Assembly (NCBI RefSeq): GCF_021530565.1
Contig: NZ_JAKGBI010000002.1
Coordinates: 62,001 to 126,000 of the forward strand
Origin: Pseudoalteromonas sp. SMS1
Lineage (GTDB): Bacteria > Pseudomonadota > Gammaproteobacteria > Enterobacterales > Alteromonadaceae
Length of the DNA stretch: 64,000 nt
Reading direction: 5' to 3'
The notes beneath the pieces were generated by a model. That model did no database searches. It was not told the origin of the DNA and saw only the letters and a list, made by a program, of their open reading frames with translations. Within the stretch, counting starts at the first letter, position 1. The number at the start of each line of letters is the position of its first letter. This document shows positions 9,995-18,472 of this stretch, in pieces. Both the position numbers and the translations under genes were made by a program.

Positions 9995-10624
9995 CTACAG
10001 TTTGTATCCTGTCGCCACTATATATACTTCTCGTGATCTAGGTCGAGACGCTTTTGGTTTACGGATCTTTACAACTTTAAAGGCATTACGTACTTCCTGT
10101 ACAAATTGATCAAAGCCTTCACCCTGAAACACCTTCACCGCAAACGCACCATTTGGTTTTAATACTTGATGGCACATGTCCAAAGCCAATTCGACCAAAT
10201 ACATACTACCAGCCTGATCTATGACATTGTTGCCACTCATATTAGGCGCCATGTCAGAGAATACCACGTCGATGTTTTTACCACCAATCCTGTCTAATAA
10301 TGCATGGAGCACACTTTCTTCTCGAAAATCGCCTTGTAAAAAAGCAACCCCAGGCAATGAGTCCATTGGCAAAATATCACATGCAATGACCTCACCTCTG
10401 TCCGTCACTTGTTCAGCTAAGTACTGAGACCAACTTCCAGGTGCTGCACCTAAGTCGACAACATGCATACCAGGCCTGATAAGTTTATCTCTTTGCTGTA
10501 TTTCCTCTAGTTTAAACACGGCACGTGAACGATACCCCCTTTTTTGGGCCTCATGTACAAACGGATCGTCTACATGCTCTTTTAACCAGCGCTTTGAGCT
10601 CGCTGAGTGCTTTTTATTTGCCAT
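9995..10624 (-). CDS. rlmE: 23S rRNA 2'-O-methyltransferase RlmE (FtsJ/RrmJ)
   Basis: A 209-residue SAM-dependent enzyme that methylates the ribose of U2552 in 23S rRNA late in 50S assembly. Visible are the SAM motif [15 protein letters not shown], the catalytic-tetrad segments [26 protein letters not shown] and [11 protein letters not shown] 10624 gives the same length as the E. coli protein and was preferred to a GTG two codons upstream. It is divergent from yhbY, with a roughly 80-base shared promoter region. Confidence 0.96.
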   Translation of the reverse strand: MANKKHSASSKRWLKEHVDDPFVHEAQKRGYRSRAVFKLEEIQQRDKLIRPGMHVVDLGAAPGSWSQYLAEQVTDRGEVIACDILPMDSLPGVAFLQGDFREESVLHALLDRIGGKNIDVVFSDMAPNMSGNNVIDQAGSMYLVELALDMCHQVLKPNGAFAVKVFQGEGFDQFVQEVRNAFKVVKIRKPKASRPRSREVYIVATGYKL

Positions 10625-10707
10625 ATTCACTGCAACTCATTAGTAATCTTCTTTAGATGGCGTTAGAATGTCGAGAATTCAAGCCTTAATTAGTAAATTG
10701 TACCAAT

Positions 10708-11004
10708 ATGACATTATCAAATAAACAGAAGCAACACCTGAAAGGGTTAGCACATGCCCTTAAACCAGTCGTTTTACTCGGTGGAAATGGCCTAACAGAG
10801 GGTGTGTTGCTAGAAATTGAACAATGTTTAGAAATACATGAATTGATCAAAGTTAAAGTGCCAACAAATGATCGTGAAACAAAACAGCTGATTTTTGATG
10901 CTATCGTCCGTGAAACTGGTGCACACAAAGTTCAGTCGATAGGCCATATCGTTGTACTTTATCGCCAAAGCGAAGACAAAAAAATTATTTTGCCTCGCAA
11001 CTAA
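10708..11004 (+). CDS. yhbY: CRM-domain ribosome assembly RNA-binding protein YhbY
   Basis: A 98-residue single CRM-domain protein that associates with pre-50S particles. The family signature LKGLAHALKPVVLLGGNG is present (about 11-28), followed by the VKVPTNDRETK segment and the VQSIGHIVVLYR strand. Its divergent placement opposite rlmE-ftsH is conserved in gammaproteobacteria and fits a shared ribosome-maturation role. Confidence 0.94.
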   Translation: MTLSNKQKQHLKGLAHALKPVVLLGGNGLTEGVLLEIEQCLEIHELIKVKVPTNDRETKQLIFDAIVRETGAHKVQSIGHIVVLYRQSEDKKIILPRN

Positions 11005-11023
11005 TTTTTATGCAGTTGAACCG

Positions 11024-12178
11024 CTATTGCGGTTCAACATCTCGTGCGATATCTATCGCTTCCTTTAAAAAGTCAGTCGTCAACTGATTGATCAAACCAC
11101 TTTCTGCATTCAGTAACAAACTAAACCCAATACCCAGTGAAGGGATGACAGCGACGTCCGTACGATAACCTTGCACCCACCCACTGTGGTAGTACACAGT
11201 CTCTCCTTCAAAACTATAAATTCGCCAACCGAGCCCATAATGTGCTTGGTCAACATATTTTTTCCAAACTCGTCTACGCAGCTCACGTTTAGTCAACGTA
11301 AACGGCCTTGATTGAATAGTAAGTGCATCAAGAGATAAAACACTCGGGTATAAGCCAAGCTGCGCTTTTAACCAAATCACCATGTCCTCTGCACTGGCAT
11401 TTACACCCGCCGCGGGCGCAACTTTATAATAATGCTTTTTGAGCTTTGCAGTGTGCCAATATTTGCGTCCCTTTACATGTGGAAGCGCAAAATTGTCGTC
11501 TTTGGTCATATGCTCATAGCCCAGCCCTGCCTCTTTCATTCCCAACGGCTTAAAAATAAACTCATTTAACCAAGTATCATAACTCAGTCCAGTCGCCTGA
11601 TTTATGACATTTCCAATGAGGCTGAACATCACGTTTTGATAGCCATAGCAAATACCGGGTCGACAAAGACGGTTAACTTTCAACAGCCTTGGATATATAT
11701 TGTCGTACGCCATTCTGGACTCAATTAAATTGTCATAGGCATTTGGAACTAGGCCACTAGAATGGCTCAGCAGATGGTATACTCGCAATGGTGCATATTG
11801 ACTCTCTCGAAAGATTGGTAAGTAATCTGCAACATATTTGTCGAGATCTACTTTTTCATCTGCGGCAAGTTTGGCGGTGAGAGAGCCTGCAAATGTTTTA
11901 GAAACCGATGCCAAGCGAAAGCGGGTTTGGCCATTGACAGGACGTCCCTTTTTAACTTTTGTTTTGCCATATCCCTTTGCAATATCACCATATTTTACAT
12001 GGGTGATACTCAAAGCCGCGCCGGGAATCGATTTTTCTTTTAGTTTTTGTCGGACTTGCTTAGAATAGTCGCTTACAAAATGCTCCCATGCTTTTGCTTT
12101 TTTAAGTTCATCTCCCTTGGCCGATATGGCAAAGGTTAGCATTAGTAAGCATTTTGAAAAAATAAATAGTGACTTCAT
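11024..12178 (-). CDS. Secreted serine hydrolase, class C beta-lactamase fold
   Basis: A 384-residue protein with an N-terminal signal peptide (about 1-20, ending AISA). It has the three motifs of the penicillin-binding-protein/class C beta-lactamase fold: SVSK (nucleophile S91, K94), YQN (Y180, N182) and HSG in YYHSGWVQGYR near residue 328. Family members include peptidases, esterases and beta-lactamases, so the substrate is unknown. HSG in place of KTG is more usual in the EstB/peptidase-like branch than in true AmpC. It is convergent with yhbY and has no operon partner. Confidence 0.85.
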   Translation of the reverse strand: MKSLFIFSKCLLMLTFAISAKGDELKKAKAWEHFVSDYSKQVRQKLKEKSIPGAALSITHVKYGDIAKGYGKTKVKKGRPVNGQTRFRLASVSKTFAGSLTAKLAADEKVDLDKYVADYLPIFRESQYAPLRVYHLLSHSSGLVPNAYDNLIESRMAYDNIYPRLLKVNRLCRPGICYGYQNVMFSLIGNVINQATGLSYDTWLNEFIFKPLGMKEAGLGYEHMTKDDNFALPHVKGRKYWHTAKLKKHYYKVAPAAGVNASAEDMVIWLKAQLGLYPSVLSLDALTIQSRPFTLTKRELRRRVWKKYVDQAHYGLGWRIYSFEGETVYYHSGWVQGYRTDVAVIPSLGIGFSLLLNAESGLINQLTTDFLKEAIDIARDVEPQ

Positions 12179-12403
12179 AATGACTCAGTTCATTAACACG
12201 CGATGTTATGATATCACGAAGTAAGTTGCTGGCTCACGACATACGTTAAATTTAAACAAGAATCTTTATTGATCGGTCCTTACAGTGTAAAGCGCGTTAC
12301 AAACTTGAACAATTTTTAGCTGTCGATAAACATGAGTAACCATGTAAAATTTAGTGCAAAATCCACATAATATGATGAAAAATAGTAATTTGAGGTGTTT
12401 ATA

Positions 12404-13207
12404 ATGCGAGGAATCCTTAGCTGTTTTGCTGTGATAGGCTTAACTGGATGTGCCATGACTCAACCGCTTGCGCCAAAGTTGACAGTTCCTCCTAAACCAC
12501 TATTACAGAAATCAATATATCAAATAAGCTACACAGCAGAACTTGAGTCTGCGCGTATTAAATCGGTCCAGCTTCCTGCACACACCGTGAAAAAGCAAGA
12601 CACCGTATTTATTGATGCAACCAAGGTAACACTAACCGAACAATTGCGCTCTGCACTTGTAAAAATGCTCAATAAGAAAGGCTTGCAAGTCGACATGCAA
12701 CAAAATACAGATTACCGATTAGTGATTCAGCAAATGGATCTCTCGTTTGATAGAGACAAAGTTTATGTCCTTAATAAGCCCAGTACTGATCACCCCTATA
12801 TTGCAAAAATTTCGCAAACCATCCCCAGCAAACAGTGCAGTAATATCACCGCATCTTTGAGCATGCGTCTCACCCACAACGACTCAGCGGATGTAGTGTG
12901 GTTTGCAAAATCGTCGGTTGATAGTGCAGGTTTTCAAGGGATCCCCCTGCAATACTCGTTTACCGAGACACAAAAAGTGGTTAATGAGCAAGAGGTGGTT
13001 TCATTTATCGAGCAACAGAATTTAGAAGAAGCCCGTCAACAGAGGCATGGTTCGCCAGTTGAGATCCCTTCATATATCGTTCAACCAGATATTACACCAC
13101 TCATTAAGGTAGCAGGTGCGTGCAGCAAAGATGAAGTCAGCGAACTCACACCAAAAATGATGCTAACATTAACGCGAAACCTAATCGATAAGTTAAATGT
13201 TCAATAG
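12404..13207 (+). CDS. Predicted lipoprotein of unknown function
   Basis: A 267-residue protein with a signal peptide and lipobox LTGC (Cys 17); alanine at +2 favours the outer membrane. I chose ATG 12404, preceded by TGAGG at 12391-12395, over a GTG at 12395 that overlaps the Shine-Dalgarno. The mature part has alternating beta-strand-like segments and a hydrophilic Gln/Glu-rich stretch (about 195-215). I recognise no family. It lies 144 bases upstream of the two-component pair on the same strand and may be its partner or target. The upstream region has a small inverted repeat, TTACAGTGTAA, near 12280. Confidence 0.7.
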   Translation: MRGILSCFAVIGLTGCAMTQPLAPKLTVPPKPLLQKSIYQISYTAELESARIKSVQLPAHTVKKQDTVFIDATKVTLTEQLRSALVKMLNKKGLQVDMQQNTDYRLVIQQMDLSFDRDKVYVLNKPSTDHPYIAKISQTIPSKQCSNITASLSMRLTHNDSADVVWFAKSSVDSAGFQGIPLQYSFTETQKVVNEQEVVSFIEQQNLEEARQQRHGSPVEIPSYIVQPDITPLIKVAGACSKDEVSELTPKMMLTLTRNLIDKLNVQ

Positions 13208-13300
13208 CAAACAAACTCATACACTTAATTACACAATTATCCCTTTAAGCAATTATAATTGTGAGATGTTTTAAAATTAGTATGGCTTTGAACAAATACG

Positions 13301-13324
13301 AGTATCATCGTCCATAGTGATACT
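13301..13324 (+). promoter_or_regulatory. Inverted repeat ahead of the response regulator gene
   Basis: A perfect 7-bp inverted repeat, AGTATCA-N10-TGATACT, 27 bases upstream of the response regulator start and just before its AAGGAG ribosome-binding site. It could be an operator or a hairpin near the translation start. Function is inferred from position only. Confidence 0.4.
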
Positions 13325-13351
13325 ATTTGAGTATGTTAAAGGAGAATTTTC

Positions 13352-14059
13352 ATGGAGCAGTACGGTACGATATTACTCGTTGAAGATGATGAATCACTTG
13401 CACAGTGGGTTGCGGATTATCTCAATAACCAAGGTTACACGACGCACTGCTGTCATCGCGGCGATGAAGTCGTGTCTATGGTAAAACAACATAATCCTGA
13501 CTTGGTACTGTTGGATATTATGTTGCCAGGGCAAGATGGTATTAGCGTATGTAGAGAACTTCGTCAGTTCTACAACAAGCCCATTATTATGCTAACAGCC
13601 AAAGATGAGGAAATGGACGAAGTTATCGGTTTAGAAGTGGGGGCAAGTGATTATGTCATTAAACCCGTTCGACCAAGAGCGCTGCTAGCAAGAATCAAGG
13701 CAAATGCCCGAGCAGCGCAAGACTCGAACCCTCAAAATGACGCGAGCAGTACTGTCTTGACAGTTGGAAACTTGAAAATTGATACTCAAGCTCGAAAAGT
13801 ACTAGTTGCAGGACACGAGATTTCTATTTCCAGTGCAGAGTACCTGCTGCTTCATTTTCTTGCATCAAATGCTGGTAACGTTGTATCGAGAGATGCCGTA
13901 TTTAAAGCCACCAAAGGGAGAGAGTATGACGGTCTAGACCGCAGTGTGGACGTTTTAATCTCGGCACTGCGCAAAAAGTTTGATGACGACCCGCAAAATC
14001 CTGAAAAGATAAAAACGATATGGGGTAAGGGGTATTTACTAGTCCCAACGGCTTGGTAA
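13352..14059 (+). CDS. OmpR-family response regulator, RstA-like
   Basis: A 235-residue transcription factor. The receiver domain (about 1-120) has the acidic pair in LLVEDDES, the phosphorylated aspartate D55 in LVLLDIMLPG, the conserved threonine in IIMLTAKD and lysine in YVIKPVRP. The C-terminal winged helix (about 135-235) ends in VDVLISALRKKFDDDP and IKTIWGKGYLLVP. The sequence resembles RstA (LVLLDIMLPGxDG followed by CR-LR, and PxxLLARI). It has a strong AAGGAG start signal. The kinase gene follows 85 bases later, so they form a cognate pair; the signal is unknown. Confidence 0.93.
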   Translation: MEQYGTILLVEDDESLAQWVADYLNNQGYTTHCCHRGDEVVSMVKQHNPDLVLLDIMLPGQDGISVCRELRQFYNKPIIMLTAKDEEMDEVIGLEVGASDYVIKPVRPRALLARIKANARAAQDSNPQNDASSTVLTVGNLKIDTQARKVLVAGHEISISSAEYLLLHFLASNAGNVVSRDAVFKATKGREYDGLDRSVDVLISALRKKFDDDPQNPEKIKTIWGKGYLLVPTAW

Positions 14060-14144
14060 TACTGGCTCAGTTGCGCAATCATTGAGACCGGCCAAAAAAC
14101 GCCTGCTCTTGAAGCTATTATGTTGTTCTATATAGAGTGAATGT

Positions 14145-15458
14145 GTGAGAAAACTATATTTATCTTTGCTTACCGGTGTGATCATTTCCATCATCGTACT
14201 TGGGTGGCTAATAGACACGCTGAACGAACAAACCTCTCCAGATGATGATAGCTTCTTTTGGCAAGCAAAATTACTTGTTGGCATCGCAAATCAGGCCAGT
14301 TCAACGCCAGTTAACGAACGTCTCGCGTTTGTCAAAAAAGCAGGGGAAGATTTCGCACTCACAATATCTTACCACTCTGGCGCCTCATTGGCGTTACCTT
14401 CAGAAGTCACAGAACAAATGTACCGACCTCAAGGCTTGCTGATTGACTCAGACGAGGGGTACTTCTATCTGCTCAAGTCAACACCACAACTCAAGCCTGA
14501 CTATATTGAGCTGCAATTAGAAAAGCCGCCTGAGCGAAATAGTTACGATGTTTTGCTAACCCTTGCATTTTATTCTGGCGTATGCGCACTTATGTGGTTT
14601 GTTTTGGCTCCCTTAGCAAAACGCCTCTCCGTTTTGACACATGCAGCCAAACAATTCGCCAGCGGTGACCTCAATACCCGAATAGAAGTAAATCACTTTA
14701 CTTATATCAAAGATGTTGAACTCACTTTTAATCGAATGGCAAACCAAATCGAAAAGCTGTTGGCTGAAAACAAGCTGATGGCCTCCAGTCTTTCGCATGA
14801 CATTCGTACCCCCGTTGCGTGTTTACGATTTGGCTTTGATGCAGCTATGGAAGAAGATGACATACACGAGGTGCATCAATTACTGCAGCGAATGGAAAAA
14901 GATTTAGACCAGATGGAGGATATGCTTTCTAGCTATCTGTCATTTGCAACGCTAGAACAAAAGTCACATCTATTAAAGTTTGAGCCGATTAAGCTCAACG
15001 GATATATTGCAGATGTGGTGACTCAAATGCACCCTAAAATGTCTAAAAAAGGCATAACGGCAAATATCTCTATAGACCCTGATCTGCGCATCGAAGCTGA
15101 CTTGCATTGGCTAGCACGTGCAATATCAAATCTACTAAGCAACGCGTGTGATTTCGCCAACATGCAGTTATTTGTCAGTGCCAAGCAGCATGAACATGAA
15201 ATTGAAATAAATGTAGAGGATGATGGCCCAGGAATCGAACAGGAAAACTGGCGTAAGGTGTTTAATCCATTTTTCCAGGAGCAAGGACATCGTAATCGAG
15301 CGGGAAAAAGCTATGGTTTAGGGCTAGCCATCGTTGCCAAAGTGGTAGACTGGCATCACGGTAAAGCTGCAGTTAGCCGCTCAGAGTTGCTTGGCGGTGC
15401 AAAATTCACTTTAATCTTACCATGTAAAGCTGTGTCTCAAAACGTACAGGACACCTGA
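14145..15458 (+). CDS. Sensor histidine kinase, RstB-like
   Basis: A 437-residue inner-membrane kinase, probably starting at GTG 14145 after AGAGTGA. It has two membrane segments (about 5-23 and 134-154) around a periplasmic sensor region of about 110 residues, a HAMP linker (about 155-208), the phospho-acceptor histidine in SLSHDIRTPVACLRFG, and the ATPase boxes N (NLLSNACDFA), G1 (DDGPGIE) and G2 (GLGLAIVAKV). It should phosphorylate the regulator encoded upstream. Resemblance to RstB is by overall layout; the stimulus is not evident. Confidence 0.92.
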   Translation: MRKLYLSLLTGVIISIIVLGWLIDTLNEQTSPDDDSFFWQAKLLVGIANQASSTPVNERLAFVKKAGEDFALTISYHSGASLALPSEVTEQMYRPQGLLIDSDEGYFYLLKSTPQLKPDYIELQLEKPPERNSYDVLLTLAFYSGVCALMWFVLAPLAKRLSVLTHAAKQFASGDLNTRIEVNHFTYIKDVELTFNRMANQIEKLLAENKLMASSLSHDIRTPVACLRFGFDAAMEEDDIHEVHQLLQRMEKDLDQMEDMLSSYLSFATLEQKSHLLKFEPIKLNGYIADVVTQMHPKMSKKGITANISIDPDLRIEADLHWLARAISNLLSNACDFANMQLFVSAKQHEHEIEINVEDDGPGIEQENWRKVFNPFFQEQGHRNRAGKSYGLGLAIVAKVVDWHHGKAAVSRSELLGGAKFTLILPCKAVSQNVQDT

Positions 15459-15658
15459 CACCAATTCATAAAAACACGAAAAAACACCTATTTTTCAAAA
15501 CTTTAAAACAAAAAACCAGATTGCGAACTGGATATTTATAGCTACGCGTCATTTTAAGACAAAATCTTGCGCTAGATCAGTGCAGATAAGGCTTTTTATT
15601 TGCTTTCATTTACAGTAGATTGTTGCGGCCGTCTTTAAAAAAAGAGAAATATAAAAAC

Positions 15659-17005
15659 ATGAGCAGTATTCGAGGAGAGTTTAGTTCTCGGTTTGGATTT
15701 ATAATGGCCGCCGCAGGCTCTGCTGTTGGGTTAGGCAATATATGGGGCTTTCCTACACAAACTGCCAGTAATGGTGGCGCAGCGTTTGTGTTGGTGTATT
15801 TAGTGCTGGCTTTTTGCTTGGCATATCCTGCATTAATGGCCGAGTTGATCATCGGTCGTCACGGCCAAGCTAATGCCGTCGCTTCATTACAAAAATTGGC
15901 AAACAACCAAGTTCAAAAGCGTTTTGCTTTTATCGTGGGCTTTGGTGGGATCGTGTGTGCAGGTTTAATCCTAAGCTTTTACGCCATTGTTGCTGGCTGG
16001 ATGTTTAGTGCGACCCTCGAACCTATTTCGGTCATCGCTGGTACAGAACAAGCAACCACCTGGTTAAGTGAGCAGTCACTTTCAAGAGATTTACTTTTTA
16101 CTGCTGCATTTATTATTTTAACGGTCGCCATCATTAGTAAAGGCGTTGAAAATGGCATTGAAAAGTGGTCTAAAAGGCTTATGCCTGCGCTGCTATTTAT
16201 TCTCTTTGCGCTCATTGCCTATGTACTGACACAAGATGGCGCTATGACAGGCCTTAAAGCCTACCTTGTACCCGACTTCAGCTCTATTTTAAACCCTACT
16301 TTGCTCGTTAGTGCGCTCGGACAAGCTTTCTTTTCATTGTCATTGGGCACAAGTGTCATGATCATTTATGGCTCATATATTAGTAAGCAAGAAAACTTGG
16401 TGTCTCTTGGGGCCTACGTCACCTTAATAGATGTGTTCATTGCATTCGTTGCGGGGATGTTGATCATTCCAGCTATGTACGTCGCGCAAGCGCAAGGCGT
16501 TGAGATTTTCTCAGCATCAGGTGAGCTGCTGTCGGAAGACACTTTGGTATTCCAAGTGTTACCAGCGCTTTTTGAAAGCATGGGTGGTATTGGCATTTAT
16601 ATCGGATTTGCATTCTTTGCCTTGATGAGCATCGCAGCACTTACCAGCTCAATTTCGATGTTAGAAGCCCCTGTATCTTACGTTGTTGAAAAGTTTGCGC
16701 TGGCTAGAATACAGGCTACATGGTTGATAGGAATTATCGTAAGTTGTGTGAGTGTCACGATTATCTATCACTTTTCTGCTCTGTTTGGTTTCGTTGTGCA
16801 GCTGACAACCCAATTTGCGCAACCATTACTGGGTATGCTTTGCTGTATTTTTGCAGGCTGGATTTGGCATAGAAGTAAACTGCTACAGGCGATTAAAGAA
16901 GGTAACGAAACCGTAGAAAATACGTTGTTTTGGAAGATTTGGCCTTGGTATATAAAGTTTGTGTGCCCGCTGGCAATTGGCCTGGTGTTCATCAACTCTT
17001 TGTAA
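15659..17005 (+). CDS. Sodium-dependent transporter, neurotransmitter:sodium symporter family
   Basis: A 448-residue inner-membrane symporter with about 11-12 helices. The N-terminus FGFIMAAAGSAVGLGNIWGFP is the signature of NSS transporters (sodium sites and unwound helix 1). I start at ATG 15659 because this motif begins near residue 10 in the family; an upstream TTG at 15620 would add 13 unlikely residues. Substrates in the family are mostly amino acids, but this one cannot be assigned. It ends at a bidirectional terminator shared with the next gene. Confidence 0.93.
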   Translation: MSSIRGEFSSRFGFIMAAAGSAVGLGNIWGFPTQTASNGGAAFVLVYLVLAFCLAYPALMAELIIGRHGQANAVASLQKLANNQVQKRFAFIVGFGGIVCAGLILSFYAIVAGWMFSATLEPISVIAGTEQATTWLSEQSLSRDLLFTAAFIILTVAIISKGVENGIEKWSKRLMPALLFILFALIAYVLTQDGAMTGLKAYLVPDFSSILNPTLLVSALGQAFFSLSLGTSVMIIYGSYISKQENLVSLGAYVTLIDVFIAFVAGMLIIPAMYVAQAQGVEIFSASGELLSEDTLVFQVLPALFESMGGIGIYIGFAFFALMSIAALTSSISMLEAPVSYVVEKFALARIQATWLIGIIVSCVSVTIIYHFSALFGFVVQLTTQFAQPLLGMLCCIFAGWIWHRSKLLQAIKEGNETVENTLFWKIWPWYIKFVCPLAIGLVFINSL

Positions 17006-17034
17006 AAAAAGCGCTTCAAATGAAGCGCTTTTTT
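17005..17034. terminator. Bidirectional intrinsic terminator
   Basis: A 14-bp perfect stem (AAAAAAGCGCTTCA/TGAAGCGCTTTTTT) with A and T runs on either side, between the convergent symporter gene and the acetyltransferase gene. Confidence 0.92.
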
Positions 17035-17042
17035 CTTTTAAA

Positions 17043-17510
17043 TTAGCCTAGTTGCTGAAGCTGCATGTCTATGTGCTCAATGCCATCTTCAAGATACACA
17101 TCCCCCATAGGCTCAAACCCAAGTTTACAATAAAATGGCTGTAAGTAGCTTTGAGCGGCAATGTGTACCTGTGAGTCTGGGTAGTGCTGTTTAACACACG
17201 CAAGCGCTGCATGCATCAATGTGTAACCCATACCGGAGCCTCGACTCTCAGGAGTGATTAATACACGCCCTATCGCAACAACGGTATCACTCTTTGGATA
17301 GCATCTCGCGTAGGCTTTGAGGCAACCTTGTTCAAGAAACAATATATGTCGCGTATTTAAATCGCGGTCTATGTCGTCAATCTCAGGGTAAGCACATGCT
17401 TGCTCTACAACAAATATGTCGACCCGGGCTTTAAACATCATAAAGATTTCATCGTGGCTTAGCTCACGATAGGTTCTTGCTACAGGCTCTAGCACCGGGT
17501 TCTTCTCCAT
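17043..17510 (-). CDS. GNAT acetyltransferase, ElaA family
   Basis: A 155-residue acetyl-CoA-dependent N-acetyltransferase. The N-terminal ELSHDEIFMMFKARVDIFVVEQ and YPEIDDIDRD segments are typical of ElaA, and the acetyl-CoA pyrophosphate loop is ESRGSGMGYTLM (about 89-100). Length and architecture match ElaA. Its substrate is unknown in this family. It follows the Spo0M-like gene by 16 bases, so they are probably one operon. Confidence 0.88.
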   Translation of the reverse strand: MEKNPVLEPVARTYRELSHDEIFMMFKARVDIFVVEQACAYPEIDDIDRDLNTRHILFLEQGCLKAYARCYPKSDTVVAIGRVLITPESRGSGMGYTLMHAALACVKQHYPDSQVHIAAQSYLQPFYCKLGFEPMGDVYLEDGIEHIDMQLQQLG

Positions 17511-17526
17511 TAGAAATCACCACTCA

Positions 17527-18270
17527 TCAAGCAAATAAACGCTCTAGCTGGTCACAAACACGTGACAAGTTAACCTGATCGTGTTCAATCGTTAAATCAA
17601 TATACCCATCGCTTCTGAATGCACGATCTAACTCAATCAGGACATGAGTTTTATGGGCCTCAGGTACGAAGGATAACTCAACCTCTTGAAGCCCAAACAA
17701 TGAATGACTACTCGGTCGGTATTCAATTTCTTGATAACAGCCAGATGTTGACTGAAAGCTAGAAGCCCTTAAATAGCCCTTTTCTACATCAGCTTTAACT
17801 AATTGAAAGCCTAACTTGTCCATCGCACTCAATACGGCTTTGACCGCTTCATTTGGATATACGTGTAATGCATCTTTATCGGAAGGGTCTAGTGCGAGGT
17901 CTATATCAAGGCCCGTTTCGATCCAAACATGACAATGATTATAGGGCGCATTTATTTGTGTAATCGGGGTTTCTGAATGCAAACGTGCTTCGAACGGCAC
18001 GACCCTTTGTTCTCCAGGTGCAATAGTAAACTCTTCAGGAATACGCCACTTTTCAATTACATGATTTGTGAAATACTCGCCTTCGTCACTTTCAACCTTT
18101 ACCTTGGTCATTAGTGCAAGCTCTAATCCAGAGATTTCCTGCTCTACATCACCACCCATTACAATAATTTGTGCTTGAAACTTTTGACCTGGGTGTAAGT
18201 GCTCAGTTTCCAATACTGTATCGACTTTTGCAGCACCTACTCCAACAGATGCTAAGAGTTTTTTAAACAT
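17527..18270 (-). CDS. Spo0M-like (sporulation-control) arrestin-fold protein
   Basis: A 247-residue cytoplasmic protein starting MFKKLLASVGVGAAKVDTVL with LHPGQKFQAQIIVMGGD, typical of the Spo0M/SpoOM family. These have an arrestin-like beta-sandwich N-terminal half and a smaller C-terminal domain, and occur widely in bacteria that do not sporulate; their role there is undefined. I chose ATG 18270, preceded by GAGGAG with five bases between; the open frame extends 15 codons further upstream. It lies 16 bases ahead of the ElaA-family gene. Confidence 0.88.
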   Translation of the reverse strand: MFKKLLASVGVGAAKVDTVLETEHLHPGQKFQAQIIVMGGDVEQEISGLELALMTKVKVESDEGEYFTNHVIEKWRIPEEFTIAPGEQRVVPFEARLHSETPITQINAPYNHCHVWIETGLDIDLALDPSDKDALHVYPNEAVKAVLSAMDKLGFQLVKADVEKGYLRASSFQSTSGCYQEIEYRPSSHSLFGLQEVELSFVPEAHKTHVLIELDRAFRSDGYIDLTIEHDQVNLSRVCDQLERLFA

Positions 18271-18472
18271 CATTACTCCTCTCGAGGATGTTCCGTTAAG
18301 GCATCTTAAACACATTTGTGGTTGCTTGTCAGTGAAAATATATCGATTTTCATCAAAACACGCTGTTTAAGCCTAATACGCATACAAAGTTTCATACTGT
18401 TTTGCCCATAATTTGTTTATAAAACAGATTGATTTGGTAGAATCGTGCTATCTAGCACAACCAGCGTGACTT

